Below are positions 46,921 through 59,361 of a stretch of DNA of 64,000 nt, piece after piece. The notes beneath the pieces are model-generated. The model was not told the DNA's origin and searched no databases. It saw only the letters and a list, made by a program, of their open reading frames with translations. Position 1 is the first letter of the stretch. Each line of letters starts with the position of its first letter. The stretch covers positions 48,045,686-48,109,685 of the forward strand of contig NC_083604.1 in assembly GCF_029168945.1 (NCBI RefSeq), in the 5' to 3' direction. The DNA is from Cannabis sativa (lineage: Eukaryota; Streptophyta; Magnoliopsida; Rosales; Cannabaceae). A program made the translations under genes and the position numbers.

Positions 46921-49221
46921 CTTATTATATTATATAAATATATAAAAAATAAGTTCTTAATTTATTTAGGTTTGAATTAAAGTTAATGGAGTTTTTAAAA
47001 TTTTTAATTAATTATTAACTATAGCTATTAGCTCTCTAGTTTATATTACTATTATTTTCCTACAAATATGGACATTTTATTTATAATTGTGTAATGTGTA
47101 GTATAGTCCTAATTTATCCGGAGAAATATCTTAGAATTTTAATTTATTTGTTGGACTCGGATCAATATTTGATCTATCATTTCTAGTAATCAATATATAT
47201 GTTCATTATTGTGTCGATTAATTAGTAGTAGAACTACAATCCAATTTATTAGAATGTTTTTTTTTAGTTTTCTTTTACTTTTTTTCTTTTGTAAGGCAAA
47301 TTTATTAGAATTTTGATTCATTACAATTTACAATCATCATGATGAGGAAAATGCTTGAAATATTTATATATATAAATATATATCATCTATATTGAAGGCA
47401 AAATAGATGAAGTAAAATTGAGTTTATTAACATGTATATGTAGATTTTCGGCCAATTTAATTTATATAACTTTTTCCTTTGAGAACAACGTTCCATCTCT
47501 TTCTCTCTCTCCAACACACACACATATATATATGCATATATATATGCATAGCGTGTATGCGTGGAGCTGTGTTCTGCAAGAACATTTTCTCATGAAATGA
47601 GTACTGTACTTAACATGATTATTTTGTTCGCCAAACAATTATCTGTATATATATCAATGTATTTGTATATTATGTTTTGTTTTTTCATTTCAATCTCATT
47701 TTCCTGATATTTTTGTTAGATCAGTCTCTGCAGATAACGTACTGAAGTTCAAGTGATAATTATTAACATTTTGGGGCAAAATTACATTACAGAAATATGG
47801 TATTAATTTCGAGGGTAAACAAAAAAAAAAAAAACAAAAGAAAAAAAGAACACAAAAATCAAAATTGATGAAAGAAAAATAGGTATATTATTATATGGAA
47901 ACCCAATGTAGTTCAATTAATTAATCTCTCTCTCTCTATATATATATATATATCACATACTGGTGTATAAATATACTTGAACATTTACAGAAGTATATAT
48001 ATTTATATACACATTGGATGCTTTGGGTATTTCTAGTTTTTGTTTATTCAAGGTATATTGTGTATTAATTTCTGAACAATTTTCTTTTACATAATTCATT
48101 CACCAGATGGAAAATATGGTAATATATTAATTGATAGTTAAGGCAAATATAAATCCGTGTAGGAGCTTATATATTTATTATGAGCTTCGGCCCTTAATAG
48201 CTAGCATGGATCAGAAGTTCAAAATAGTATCTCACTTAATTAAGTTTTGTTTTTAAAAGATTCACATATGCTTGGTTTTGTTACAACGTATATAAATATA
48301 TATATTTATACACATTCTAATTATCCAAAACATGACTACTTACTGTACTGTACATGAAATAAAAGGATGGCATAACACAATTGCATGCATGCATATATTA
48401 TCTCCATAAATAACTAGATATAAATATACATACATACTAGGCAGAAGATTGCACCTATATTTACTTTTATTGATAAAAATTTACTTTCATTGCATGCTAT
48501 TTTTACTTAATAATTAATTCAAATAATAAATAAAAATTAAATTAATTCAATTCCATCAGATAAAATTTAGTTTAAATATATAAAATAATAAAATTTAAAC
48601 ATAAAATATAAAATAGAAAAAGCCCCTATTTTAAATATATAAAATTTAGTTTAAATTTGCACTAAGAAAAAGTATCTACCTATCTAGCTAATTTAATGAA
48701 CACTTTTACATAATTATATTATTTATTTTTTAATAATAAAATAAAAAAATTAAATTTAAATATTTTAAGCAAAATAATGAATGAATATATTAAAAAACTA
48801 ATTAATTGATTGATTAAACCTTTAATTCAAATTTATATTTACTATATAAAAAATTATTTATCTAATTTTATTAACACTTTTAAATTATAATATAAATTAT
48901 ATTCTAATAAACAATAAAATAAAGAGTTAAATTTATATATTTTAATCAAAATAATATCAATGATTTTTGTTGGATAATATCAATAAGTAACCACACTTTT
49001 TACATATAGATGAAAAACATGAAAATATAGTCAATAGTTTTTCTAACAAAAAAGTTGTTTAATTAATGTTTCTAGTTTAGATATCTCAATCAATATTTTC
49101 ATTAAAAAATAATGATAAACTAATAAAAAAATTGAAAAAAAAAATAATATCAAAATTTAAACACTATTTGGGGTCATTTTTATTATGCAATGTAAGTTAT
49201 AAGTAACATTTAAATATTAAC
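46921..49221. other. Region downstream of the MYB gene, no gene
   Basis: AT-rich. Includes the MYB 3' untranslated region (no clear AATAAA near the stop), a CT/CA-rich patch with ATATAT near 47500-47550, a CT/AT tract near 47925-47953, and long stretches of A/T-only words. No convincing coding sequence. Confidence 0.6.
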
Positions 49222-50226
49222 TTATTGTTTACCGAGATTTTTAAAAACTAAGTTAAATAAGAGCTAATAAATAATAAGATGAGAATTTTTACATAGTTTG
49301 GGTATTAATGAACTCTAGTCCAAGAGTCAATGTATTGGCCTAAGAAAATTTAATGTATTACAAATGAGTCTCACAATTTGAAGAATCACAATTCTTGCTA
49401 TATTATTTTTCTCTCTCGATTTCTCTTAGAAGAAGAATAAAGCTTAAAGAGAACTTAGGAGTTTTTTTATCTGCCCCCCTTGCATGAAGGAGTAAAAGAG
49501 TTTTTATAGGTGAAGTTTCAGATTCAAGTATACACGTGACCAGTTTAAGCTTTTTGTGCAAAATAGGTCCATTGTTGAGGTAAATACATAGAATACATGA
49601 CTTTGAGGTCCACTACAAGAGATTGGCTTGTGCGGGAAAGGGTTCTGTACATATGGGGACCACGCAATCTAGACAAGTGTCACGTGTGGGCACTGCTGTA
49701 GTAGACAAGAATGTCAGTAGGCGTCGATTGAAAAAGAGGACGTACTCCCTTTGGTAGTGCACGTACTATCATGTTCTGACATAAGGGAGAAGATCTGATT
49801 TGGTGGGACTAGGCGTTAGATGGTCTCCACGTCACCCTACAAGGGCCTTTCGGAGGCACCTCTTGGACTTCTTCTCCAGATAAACCTCATAAATTGTCTA
49901 GAGGTCTTTCTTTGCTTCGTCTCTTGGAAGGCAGAATGGGCTTCCAAAAGCAAAAGGGTCTCGTCTCTGAAGACGATGTTCTTGGGGTTTAGATGGGCCC
50001 AGGCCTGTCTCCAATTTAGACTGGGCTTTTGTATGTTAGAAGGCTTGGGCCTTATCTTATGCAGACCAACTACACTTTGATCATACCATGTCTCGCCCAT
50101 CCAGAAACATAGATGACATTTACCCCCCAAACTTCTAAAACTTGAGAGTGACCGAAGCTTGCAATCTTTCTTCGGATGACTTCAGGAACTTTTGACACAT
50201 GGATCACTTTGAGACATTGTACTTTT
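49222..50226. repeat. Tandem array unit A, first part
   Basis: Begins ATTGTTTACCGAGATTTTTAA and aligns with 61470-62460 and 63515-64000. The copia element at 50227 breaks off the unit, which resumes at 60388. An 86-codon plus-strand frame (49820-50080) has a same-length match in unit B, but its differences are mostly amino-acid changing, so I do not call it a gene. Confidence 0.85.
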
Positions 50227-52121
50227 TGTTGGGTTTTATGCCCTAAATAAAACTCATTTCAATATAATCAGATTTACTTATTAATATAGATCAGAAATAA
50301 CATTTAATGTTGCATGGTTCACATGATTTATTTCATGATTATATGTACATAATGTATGAATTATATTTAAGTCCAGAACATATCAATTTGTTAATGATTA
50401 TAGTGTTGTCAACACAGTGGAATATAATCTTAATTATATGTTCGAAAGTTTATTCCCTGATTTGTCAGAACACTGGATTTAGACTGACATGGTATAATCA
50501 GCGATAGGTATTCTTACACCTTGGATAAGTGTTATGTCCTTTCCAGGACATTGGCAAAGTTTACCAGCATCGGATGTAACGAGTATACATCAGAAGGGAC
50601 CGATATTGAACTTTGATTAGATATATTAGAATTTACCGTAATATCTATTCAATTCAATATCACTTGTTGATCCTAGATCAAATGATCTTAATCCTGATAT
50701 GATTAGGTTCAATCTCAAGAGTGTTATTCGTGTTCTTTGATTTGTTAGTTAAGCCTACTTTTGGGTCAGGGTGATACATACATTTTGGGAACACGGTAGT
50801 GCAATTGAGTGGGAGCGCTAACATAAATATGGAATCTATAGCTTCTATCTGGCGAATAGAAAGTAAAGGATGATTTCCTTCGAGCTTAACCAAACGAAAA
50901 TAAATGGTGGAGATCTCATTTCACTTAGCTGAAATATCATTTATACAGGGTTAAGTGTTTTAAGGATAAAATACATTGTAGGGTGTTACGGTAATTTAAT
51001 CCCTTTACAGTGTAAATCATCTATATACAAGATCATTGATCACATTAGGGTTATAACAATGGATAACTAATAACGTGTCTATATCATGGAACATATAGAG
51101 CGTTCTATATACTGAGAGTGCAATTCTAAGTTCTATGCGTGGATTCGATGAAGAATTAATAAGTCAGTGAATTTAAGATATAAATTCTTGATCTACTTAT
51201 TGGAAGCTCGGATATATAGACCCATGGTCCCCATACTAGTTGAGACCATACTGCTTGTAAGAATCAGTTAATTGATTTTGATTAATCAATTATAATTCTA
51301 AAGTTAGACTATGTCTACTTTGTGAATTTTCACTAAGCAAGGACAAAATTGTAAAGAAAAGAGATTCTAGGTTTATTTATTAATTAAGAGACTTTATATG
51401 TCTAATTAATAAATATATTAAATGACAATATTATTTAATAATTAATTTTTAGTTAATAAATAATTAGAATCGGCATTTAAATGGTTGAATTTGAAAATTG
51501 ACGTTTTTGAGAACATCAGATGCAAGAATGATAAAACAGCAAAATTGCATAAGTGAGGCCCATTATCCAAGGCCCATGGCCGGCCACACTTATAGGGTTT
51601 TATCATTTGTTTTTTTTATTATTTTAATGCCAAATAATTCTAACCTAAACCTAGGTGGTTACCTATAAATAGATAGTGATGGCTCTCATTCACACTTAAC
51701 TTTGTGAACTTCTGTTAGATGAAATTTGAGCCTCATATTCTTTTCTCTATAGGCCGAACCACTTCCCTTCTCTTTTCTTCTCTAAATTTCGAAATCCTTG
51801 AGTGAATGAGTGAGTGCCCACACACATCAAGTGGTATCTCAATCATAGTGTGTAAGACTGTGGAAAACCATCCAACAAGAAGGAGAATCAGCATCAAAGG
51901 AAGGAGAGAAAGAGATCCAGGTTCAGATATTGATAATGCTCTGCTACAGAAAGGAATCAAGGGCTAGATATCTGAACGGAAGGAGTCATTATATTCTGGT
52001 GCACCCAATGTAAGGTTTCTAAACTTTATATGTGTTTATTTCATTGTTTTAGAATTCATATTAGGATGTTAATGAAACATACTTGTTAGTAAATCTAGAT
52101 CCTGATAAAATATATCCAACA
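50227..52121 (+). repeat. 5' LTR of the plus-strand copia
   Basis: 1895 bp, TGTTGGG to CCAACA, with the TATA region CTATAAATAG at about 51663-51672. The 3' 1026 bases match 59362-60387 closely. Confidence 0.92.
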
Positions 52122-52123
52122 AC

Positions 52124-52136
52124 TGGTATCAGAGCC
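52124..52136 (+). other. Primer-binding site, initiator-Met tRNA type
   Basis: TGGTATCAGAGCC starts two bases after the LTR end, matching the initiator-Met tRNA complement. Confidence 0.88.
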
Positions 52137-55100
52137 ATGGTAATGATTTACTTTCATGAAATATGAATTAAAACGATGTTATATGTTGATTTGGATGGTT
52201 TCATGTGATTTATGTGCTTATTTGATGATAGTTTAGAAATCGCAATATATGTTACTGAAATATTTTTTATTTCGATCTGGAATTATTTTTTCTGGAAATT
52301 AGACAAAAAATTAATAAATTCATACTTTTACAGAACTTAATTTGGATTTTTTATGAATTAGTTATGATTTTTTGAATTTGAACGAAAATATCGGGATTTA
52401 AATGTCACACGCGCGCGCACGAGCCTGGGATCCGCTCGGACACGCTGCTGTCTGAAGGGCAGCTCGCGCCCAAGATCCTCGGTCAAATGGGGCTGCTTGC
52501 AGCCTCTATCCTTGGCCACACCCTTGCTTCCGCGCGCGCAGGGGTATGCAATGCATACCCCTGCGCCTCAAACTTATTTTCGTCATAACTTTTGATTCAA
52601 AAATCGTTTTTCATTGAAACAAAAGCCAATTTTTGGTAGAATTTTGTATAGAATCTAAATTTTCAATTAAAAATCTAATTTTCAGAATAAAATTAATTTT
52701 TATTAGTTTTTTAATTAATTAAAATTAGTTTCTGATATTAGTAGGCTTTGAATATTGAAAATTTGATTTCTCACAAAGGAGCCTTATGGTTATTTTTGAA
52801 ATTTTAGATTATTTTATTTATTTTAATTATAAGATCAGATATTATTTTTTAAATGATCTTACTTTGATATTAAAATATTATATTTTAAAAATAATCTTGT
52901 ACTAATTTCAAAATTTGCTAACCATATTATATTTTGTTAAAAAAATTTTTGTTATTTTCAAAATATATTTTATTAATTGAAATTATAAGATTAGGAATAT
53001 GTTACATTTTATCTTATTAGACATTTTTTTTATTAAAATTATATTTTGGCAAAAATAACATGAAGATTTGAAAAATTGATTAGTTTAGCTTGAATAGATA
53101 TTTTAGGGTTTCAAACCATAAATTTTTCAAACTTATTATTCTATTATTTTTTAAATATTCTAACCATATAAAATATCTTATTTTTCAATTAGTTTATTTA
53201 TGTAATATTTAAATTTATTAAATTATAAGACTCAGAATATAATAAACTATCTAAATTTAAAATTCAAGATATTATATTATATTATCTTATTAGAAATTTT
53301 AAATAAATTTAAATTTTGAATAAACTTGATATTTGAAAAATTGGTTAGATATTTTTGATTTTTTGTTAGAATTTAAGAAATTTAGGAGTTTGTTGAATTT
53401 GAATTTTTTCAAATATTCTCTAACAACCTAAATTTGAATTCTAGTTAAGATATTTATTTTAAAATTTAATTTTGTTTTAAATTTTAAAATTGAGATATTT
53501 TAGCTTACTTTCCAGATATTCAAGATCAGTTATTTGTTTGTATTGTTTGATTATATTGTTATGTATTCAAAAAAAATTTTACAAACCTATTATTTATTTG
53601 ATCTAAATTGCTATGATTAACTTGTTGACAAATCCAATGATCTGATTTTAATCATAGTCCAATTGTCAATAGATCTTATAAATAATTTGTAACAGGTAAA
53701 TTTTGCAATTTCTTTCATCTGTGTAAACCTAGTAACATGATAGGGCCCATCCAAATCATTTGACTTGTGTGAGCTTATATGTTTGCTTTTGGGCTTAGAT
53801 GCATATAGGAAGCCCATTTAAGTTTTACTAAGTAAATGGACTAGGTTGCTAAAATAAATTTTGACATAAGTAAATTTATTTAAGCCCAATTAGATTTGGG
53901 CTTATTCAATGAATAACAATTGTTTATTTAAAGGTTAAATTCCTCTCTTTTGGGCCTTGTGTGAGAGTTGGGGGCCAATAGAAGTGGGTACGACATACTG
54001 AACTCAGTTCCCTTTCACATGAACTACCCCAATTGTGAAGGCCCATTTGCCTTATTTAAATAATTGTATTATGTTAATTATATTAGTCTAACCTAATTTA
54101 AATTGAATTAGCAACATAATTAACTTTTAAAATATATGAAATTTATTTTTTCATTTAATATTTTAAAGTTAATTTTTAGAAAAACACTTAGTAAATGAAA
54201 TTATTCTAGATAGTTATTTCTAGTACTAGTTATTTTTTCTAATATTAAAGTAGGAAAATATCATAGATTGTGAAATTAATTGTTTAATAATTATATTTCC
54301 TAGTATTAAGTTAGAATCAATAATTAAGTCTTCTCTATACTTAATTATTTATTTCTTGAATTTAATACATTTAATTAAATTGAAAATTTAAATATTTAAG
54401 TTGATTTTCATCATGATACTTAAATATTACTATTTTCATGTTATTTAATTAAAATTGAAAATTATTTTAAGTTGAAATCTTATTTCACATAACTTAAATA
54501 ATTTTCAAAATATATTTTATTTTATTTTATTAATCTTTTTTCCACAATTTCGAAATTGCATTCCTTAAATGCAGAAATTTCGAATTTTATTTGAAAAATA
54601 GATTAAAGTTGTAAATTATTTATTTTAATTTGGACCAACTTAAATCAATGATTTTTTCATTTAATGATTCATTAAAATAAATGAAGTAAAATATATTTAA
54701 TTAGAAAATGAATTAATTAGTCAATGAAAATCTAGATAGATATTATCTGTTTTTTGCTTGAAGTATTTTTCTAGTGTATTTAATTAAACAGAAAATTAAT
54801 ATTTAAGTTTATTTTCATCATGATACTTAAATATTTTAAATTTTTCTTATATATTTAATTAAATAGGAAAATTATATTTTTCGTTGTAAATTAATTTTAT
54901 TAATTAATTTTGGGCCAACATTAAATTAGAATAATTTTTCCCGAATTTATTTTTATTTTATTTTAAAGCATTATTTCGAAAATTATATTCTTAAATACTT
55001 CAATTTTTCGAAATGCAATATATATTTATAGAAATTTAAATTTGAGTTGTAAATTAATTTAAATTAATTTTGTAACAACTTAAATTGAATATTTTTCTAA

Positions 55101-55740
55101 ATATTTATTGGAAATTATTACTAAGATGGAAATAATTCATGTTATTTTCATATCCATCTAAGTATAATTTATAAATATTTAATTAAAATTTATATTTAGA
55201 ATTTTGCATTCTAAATTGGAAATTTTAATTAAATAAATATATATTTAAAATAAATTGATTAAAATAAATATTAGAAGAAAATACATTTTTTTTTTTTAAA
55301 TAATGAGCTTTATTATTATTAGGATATTCGATCTTCATTGTTGGTCTTACAATAGTTAAATGTTTTCAATATAACCTCGAGGCGCTAGACTTCGTCCCCC
55401 TTATGGATGGTTATTCGTTGAACGCATTTAACACCATAAGATCTCATTTGATAAGTGTTTTGTAAGTTTTTGTCTCTATTAGACTCTCCCCTACGGTGAC
55501 TACTTAGAGATAAACTTATAAAACATGAAACAATGGTGGAAGCTCATAAAATGAGAATAACCTTGACTCTCGCCTACCGGGACAACGTTGGATTCTTATT
55601 TTGATCGAATTAAAGGTTGCTAGAATGGTTTGCATTTTAGATGAGTTGACAACTCTATTCAATGAATGATACTTTGACTCTCGCCTACCGGGACACTGTA
55701 TCAATTTGTTGGAAACCTTAGAAATTATTTAAGATGTGCA
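52137..55740 (+). other. Long untranslated leader of the plus-strand copia
   Basis: AT-rich, no coding frame. It contains the hairpin island (52411-52566), the block GAAGTGGGTACGACATACTG near 53980 that is also found near 10590 (minus strand) and 58957, and the 19-bp motif array. The order of blocks from the primer site onward matches the minus-strand element. Confidence 0.75.
52411..52566 (+). other. GC-rich hairpin island in the copia leader
   Basis: Inverted repeats: 52436-52455 (7-bp arms with one G-T pair, 6-base loop), 52491-52504 (GGCTGC and GCAGCC around TT) and 52536-52566 (15-bp perfect arms around one A). CG-alternating runs are at 52411-52418 and 52531-52539. These correspond, in element order, to hairpins at 11908-11928, 11847-11862 and 11778-11802 in the minus-strand element. 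Confidence 0.8.
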
Positions 55741-56078
55741 TGTTTTATATTTTTCACATGTCTTTGTTATTTGCTATATGTTTAATAATTTCTAAATTGT
55801 GTATGAATTTATATTGAACCATGTTATTTTCTGTTATTAAATTGTAGTTTAATTTCGAATCTTCATTGTTGGTCTAACTTGGTTTGTTTTTCTAATGAGC
55901 TAAATCCCTAATGGATTTTCACCATTAGACATACATAATAGTGTTAGATCTCGAAAGTTAATATTGTATATGCAACATCTAGCTGTTCATCAATTGATGA
56001 CACCTTAGACTAGTATTTTACAATATGAAACAAGAAGATTGTATAAATAAGATTACTTTGACTCTCGCTAATCGGAGT
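55482..56078 (+). repeat. Four-copy 19-bp leader motif
   Basis: Copies at 55482-55500, 55565-55583, 55676-55694 and 56060-56078. The two middle ones are identical, GACTCTCGCCTACCGGGAC; the outer ones are variants. Confidence 0.82.
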
Positions 56079-56640
56079 ATAGTTGGATTCTTATTTAAAC
56101 AACGAAATTATCCTAATTCCTCTTAGCTTATTCATTTCGAATTAGCTCAATAACATATCATTGGATGAATGGTCTATAAATCATTTCATGTCATTCTATT
56201 TTCTCTTAAAAAATTAAATGAAGAATATGATTATAATCCCGAAATTCTATCCCAAAATGATATAAATCGTCAATCTTAGAAATCTCCTACTTGTATGGGC
56301 AAATCTGACTTAGAGTTTGAATTAGAAGTGGTGGTCCAAGAAAGAATTACTCATTATATTTGGTATAAATTTAAGTCTTTGACTTTAATTTTAGATTCTA
56401 AACAGAAATTTTCTTATAATTCCAGGATACAATACAGTTACACTTTCACAAGTGTTTAATAACAATTTTCTATCAATGGATTCAAATTGTATGTAATATG
56501 AGTATAGTATTCTGTGACCAGGATCCACTTGCACTATTCTAAGAACTCTTTGATGTAACTATACTTAAGTCATCAAAAGACACAACCACATTTTTTATTA
56601 ATCTATGGCATTTGTATCTTGTTCATAGTAGTTTTGACAA
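55741..56640 (+). other. Copia interior, no recognisable gene
   Basis: AT-rich sequence between the leader and the integrase remnant. It holds the last 19-bp motif copy. Some stretches may be decayed gag or protease, but I cannot support that. Confidence 0.45.
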
Positions 56641-57130
56641 GATCAATCTCTGCAAAGAGTTAATATGCCTATATCCACTGAAAGTAAGTTCATCTCATTC
56701 GTAGATGGATGTACATTCAGGGGTGGATATGAGTTCATCGTTATATTCTTAAAACGATCACTCTAGATTATACCTTATGCAAAGAAATTTGAAATGTTTG
56801 AAAAATTTCATGAATTTCTAGCAATGGTAAAAACCATTAAGGTAAGTGGTTAAAGATCTTGCGAACTGATAGGGGTGGAAAAATAGTTAGTAGATATGCA
56901 GTTCAAAGATCATTAAATTGATTTTTAAATTATATCCAAACTTACCTCCCAAGAAATTTCGATTTGCATACTGATGATTAGTTACTAATCGTTGCCTAAG
57001 TCCTCCTATGGTAATACAATTTCAGAATGATGCAATGGTTGTATACTTAATGTAAATCATTACTAGATTCATGGATGACCTAATCGAATTCTTAAGACAA
57101 GCTAGAACTGTTAACCAAATTGCTCAAAAC
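56641..57130 (+). pseudogene. Copia integrase remnant, heavily decayed
   Basis: Short frames read FRGGYEFIV (from about 56715), then KKFEMFEKFHEF and, frameshifted, LRTDRGG (near 56857-56878). These correspond to the GGYEYF and TDRGGEY regions of copia integrase seen in the elements at 8060-8240 and 31130. Many stops occur. Confidence 0.7.
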
Positions 57131-57133
57131 AAA

Positions 57134-57850
57134 AGTTTGACACGTTTTTGGGGTTGAGTTGGCTGGTTTGGAGCCAAAGAAACCAGCGTATTTTTCAGAA
57201 GAAGAACAATGATTTGAGAAGCTGGATTCCTTGGGCTCTAGATTTTATTGACAATACTCTGCTGCAAACTCATACAAACAGTGCAATGAAGGAAGGGCAA
57301 AGGGCAAAATACTGGGCGACTCCTCCTGCTGGCTCTTTTAAGTTGAACTGTGATGCAGCTTTCGGCAAAAACCAGTAGGCTAGTGGAATGGCTGCTGTCA
57401 TCCGCGATCATAAAGGCAATTTGGTGGCTGCTGAAGTAATATTCACAGAGGGCTACAGATCACTTTTTATGGCAGAAGTGTTAGCCATTAAGTTGGGGCT
57501 GTAACTGGTGCAAAAAGTGAAGACCCGGCCCTTTTTCGTGAGTTCTGATAGTCTAATTGTGACAAACCAACTTGTGTCAAAGAAGGCTCCTCGAGCCGAG
57601 TGGGGTGTGCCTTTGGTGGAAATTTATTCTACTAATCTCTTGGATGGATGTGCGGGAATTAAATTTGTAAATAGAGATTGTAATAAAGTTGCTCACTCTC
57701 TAGCTAAGTGGGCTATTAATCAAAGATGTAATTCTTTTTGGTCAGAGGTTTTACCCTCTTGTGCTGCTGCCATTTTAAAGGCAGAAAAGCCTGACCAGTT
57801 GTAAGCTTTTTTTGGCTGAATAAAATGTTTTTCATTCAAAAAAAAAATAA
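57134..57850 (+). pseudogene. 5'-truncated LINE with RNase H domain and poly-A tail
   Basis: The frame has FKLNCDAAFGKNQ (57339-57377), then a stop, MAAVIRDHKGNLVAAE, MAEVLAIKLGL, a second stop near 57503, then FVSSDSLIVTNQL and NRDCNKVAHSLAKWA (near 57670-57714). This is the RNase H-like domain found at the 3' end of plant L1-type LINEs. It ends with AATAAAATG (from 57820) and an A-rich tail (57838-57848), as expected for LINE integration. Only the last 700 bases are present, consistent with 5' truncation. A stand-alone RNase H-like pseudogene is the alternative. Confidence 0.8.
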
Positions 57851-57852
57851 TA

Positions 57853-59361
57853 ATAATCTTGTACTAATTTCAAAATTTGCTAACCATATCATATTTTTTT
57901 TTTCAAATTTGTTATTTTCAAAATATATTTTATTAATTAAAATTATAAGATTAGGAATATGTTAGGTTTAACATTTTATCTTATTAGACATTTTTTTTTA
58001 TTAAAATTATATTTTGGCAAAAATAAAATGAAGATTTGAAAAATTGGTTAGTTTAGTTTGAATAGATATTTTAGGGTTTCAAACCATAAATTTTTCAAAC
58101 TTATTATTTTATTATTATTTTTTAAATATTCTAACCATATAAAATATCTTATTTTTCAATTAGTTTATGTATGAAATATTTAAATTTATTAAATTATAAG
58201 ACTCAGAATATAATAAAATATCTAAATTTAAAATTCAAGATATTATATTATATTATCTTATTAGAAATTTTAAATAAATTTAAATTTTTAATAAGCTTGA
58301 TATTTGAAAAATTGGTTAGATATTTTTTGAGTTTTTGTTAGAATTTAAGAAATTTAGGAGTTTGTTGAATTTTGAATTTTTTCAAATATTCTCTAACAAC
58401 CTAAATTTGAATTCTAGTTAAGATATTTATTTTAAAATTTAATATTATTTTAAATTTTAAAATTGAGATATTTTAGCTTACTTTCCAGACATTCCAGATT
58501 AGTTATTTGTTTGTATTGTTTGATTATATTATTATGTATTCAAATTTTTTTTTTACAAACCTATTATTTATTTGATCTAAATTGCTATGATTAACTTGTT
58601 GACAGATCCAATGATCTGATTTTAATCATAGTCAAATTGTCAATAGATCTTATAAATAATTTGTAACAGGTAAATTTTGCAATTTCTTTCATATGTGTAA
58701 ACCTAGTAACATGATAGGGCCCATCCAAATCTTTTGACCTGTGTGAGCCTATATGTTTGCTGTTGGGCTTAGATGCATATAGGAAGCCCATTTATGTTTT
58801 ACTAAGTAAATGGACTAGGTTGCTAAAATAAATTTTGACATAAGTAAATTTATTTAGGCCCAATTAGATTTAGGCTTATTCAATGAATAACAATTGTTTA
58901 ATTAAAGGTTAAATTCCTCTCTTTTGGGCTTTGTGTGAGAGTTGGGGGCCAATAGAAGTGGGTACGACATACTGAATCCATCTCCCCCTCACATGAACTA
59001 CCCCAATTGTGAAGGCCCTTATTTAAATAATTGTATTAGGTTAATTATATTAGTCTAACCTAATTAAAATTGAATTAACAACATAATCAACTTTTAAAAT
59101 ATATGAAATTTATTTTTTCATTTTAATATTTTAAAGTTAATTTTAGAAAAACACTTAGTAAATGAAATTATTCTAGATAGTTATTTCTAGAACTAGTTAT
59201 TTTTTCTAATATTTAAATTAGGGAAATATTTTAGATTGTGAAATTAATTGTTTAATAATTAATTTTGGTACAATCTAAGTTAAGTATATTTTTCCTAGTA
59301 TTAAATTAGAATTAATAGTTAAGTCTTCTCTATACTTAATTATTTATTTCTTGACTTTAAT
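57853..59361 (+). repeat. Second copy of the copia leader segment
   Basis: Aligns end to end with 52891-54366, with scattered substitutions and small indels. It starts right after the LINE poly-A tail and stops where the truncated LTR begins at 59362. Confidence 0.9.

Noticed and set aside
49820..50080. 86-codon open frame present at the same length in tandem units A and B (62055-62315)
   Set aside because: I counted roughly twice as many amino-acid-changing as silent differences, so there is no sign of protein selection. An overlapping antisense frame (49837-50130) is also open in unit A.
51733..51960. 75- and 81-codon minus-strand frames (also 59980-60225)
   Set aside because: Both lie in the untranslated 3' part of copia LTRs and are antisense shadows of the same repeat.
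55516..55704. Minus-strand frame with two CPGRRES repeats
   Set aside because: It is the antisense reading of two copies of the 19-bp leader motif; there is no start context or conserved frame in the other element.
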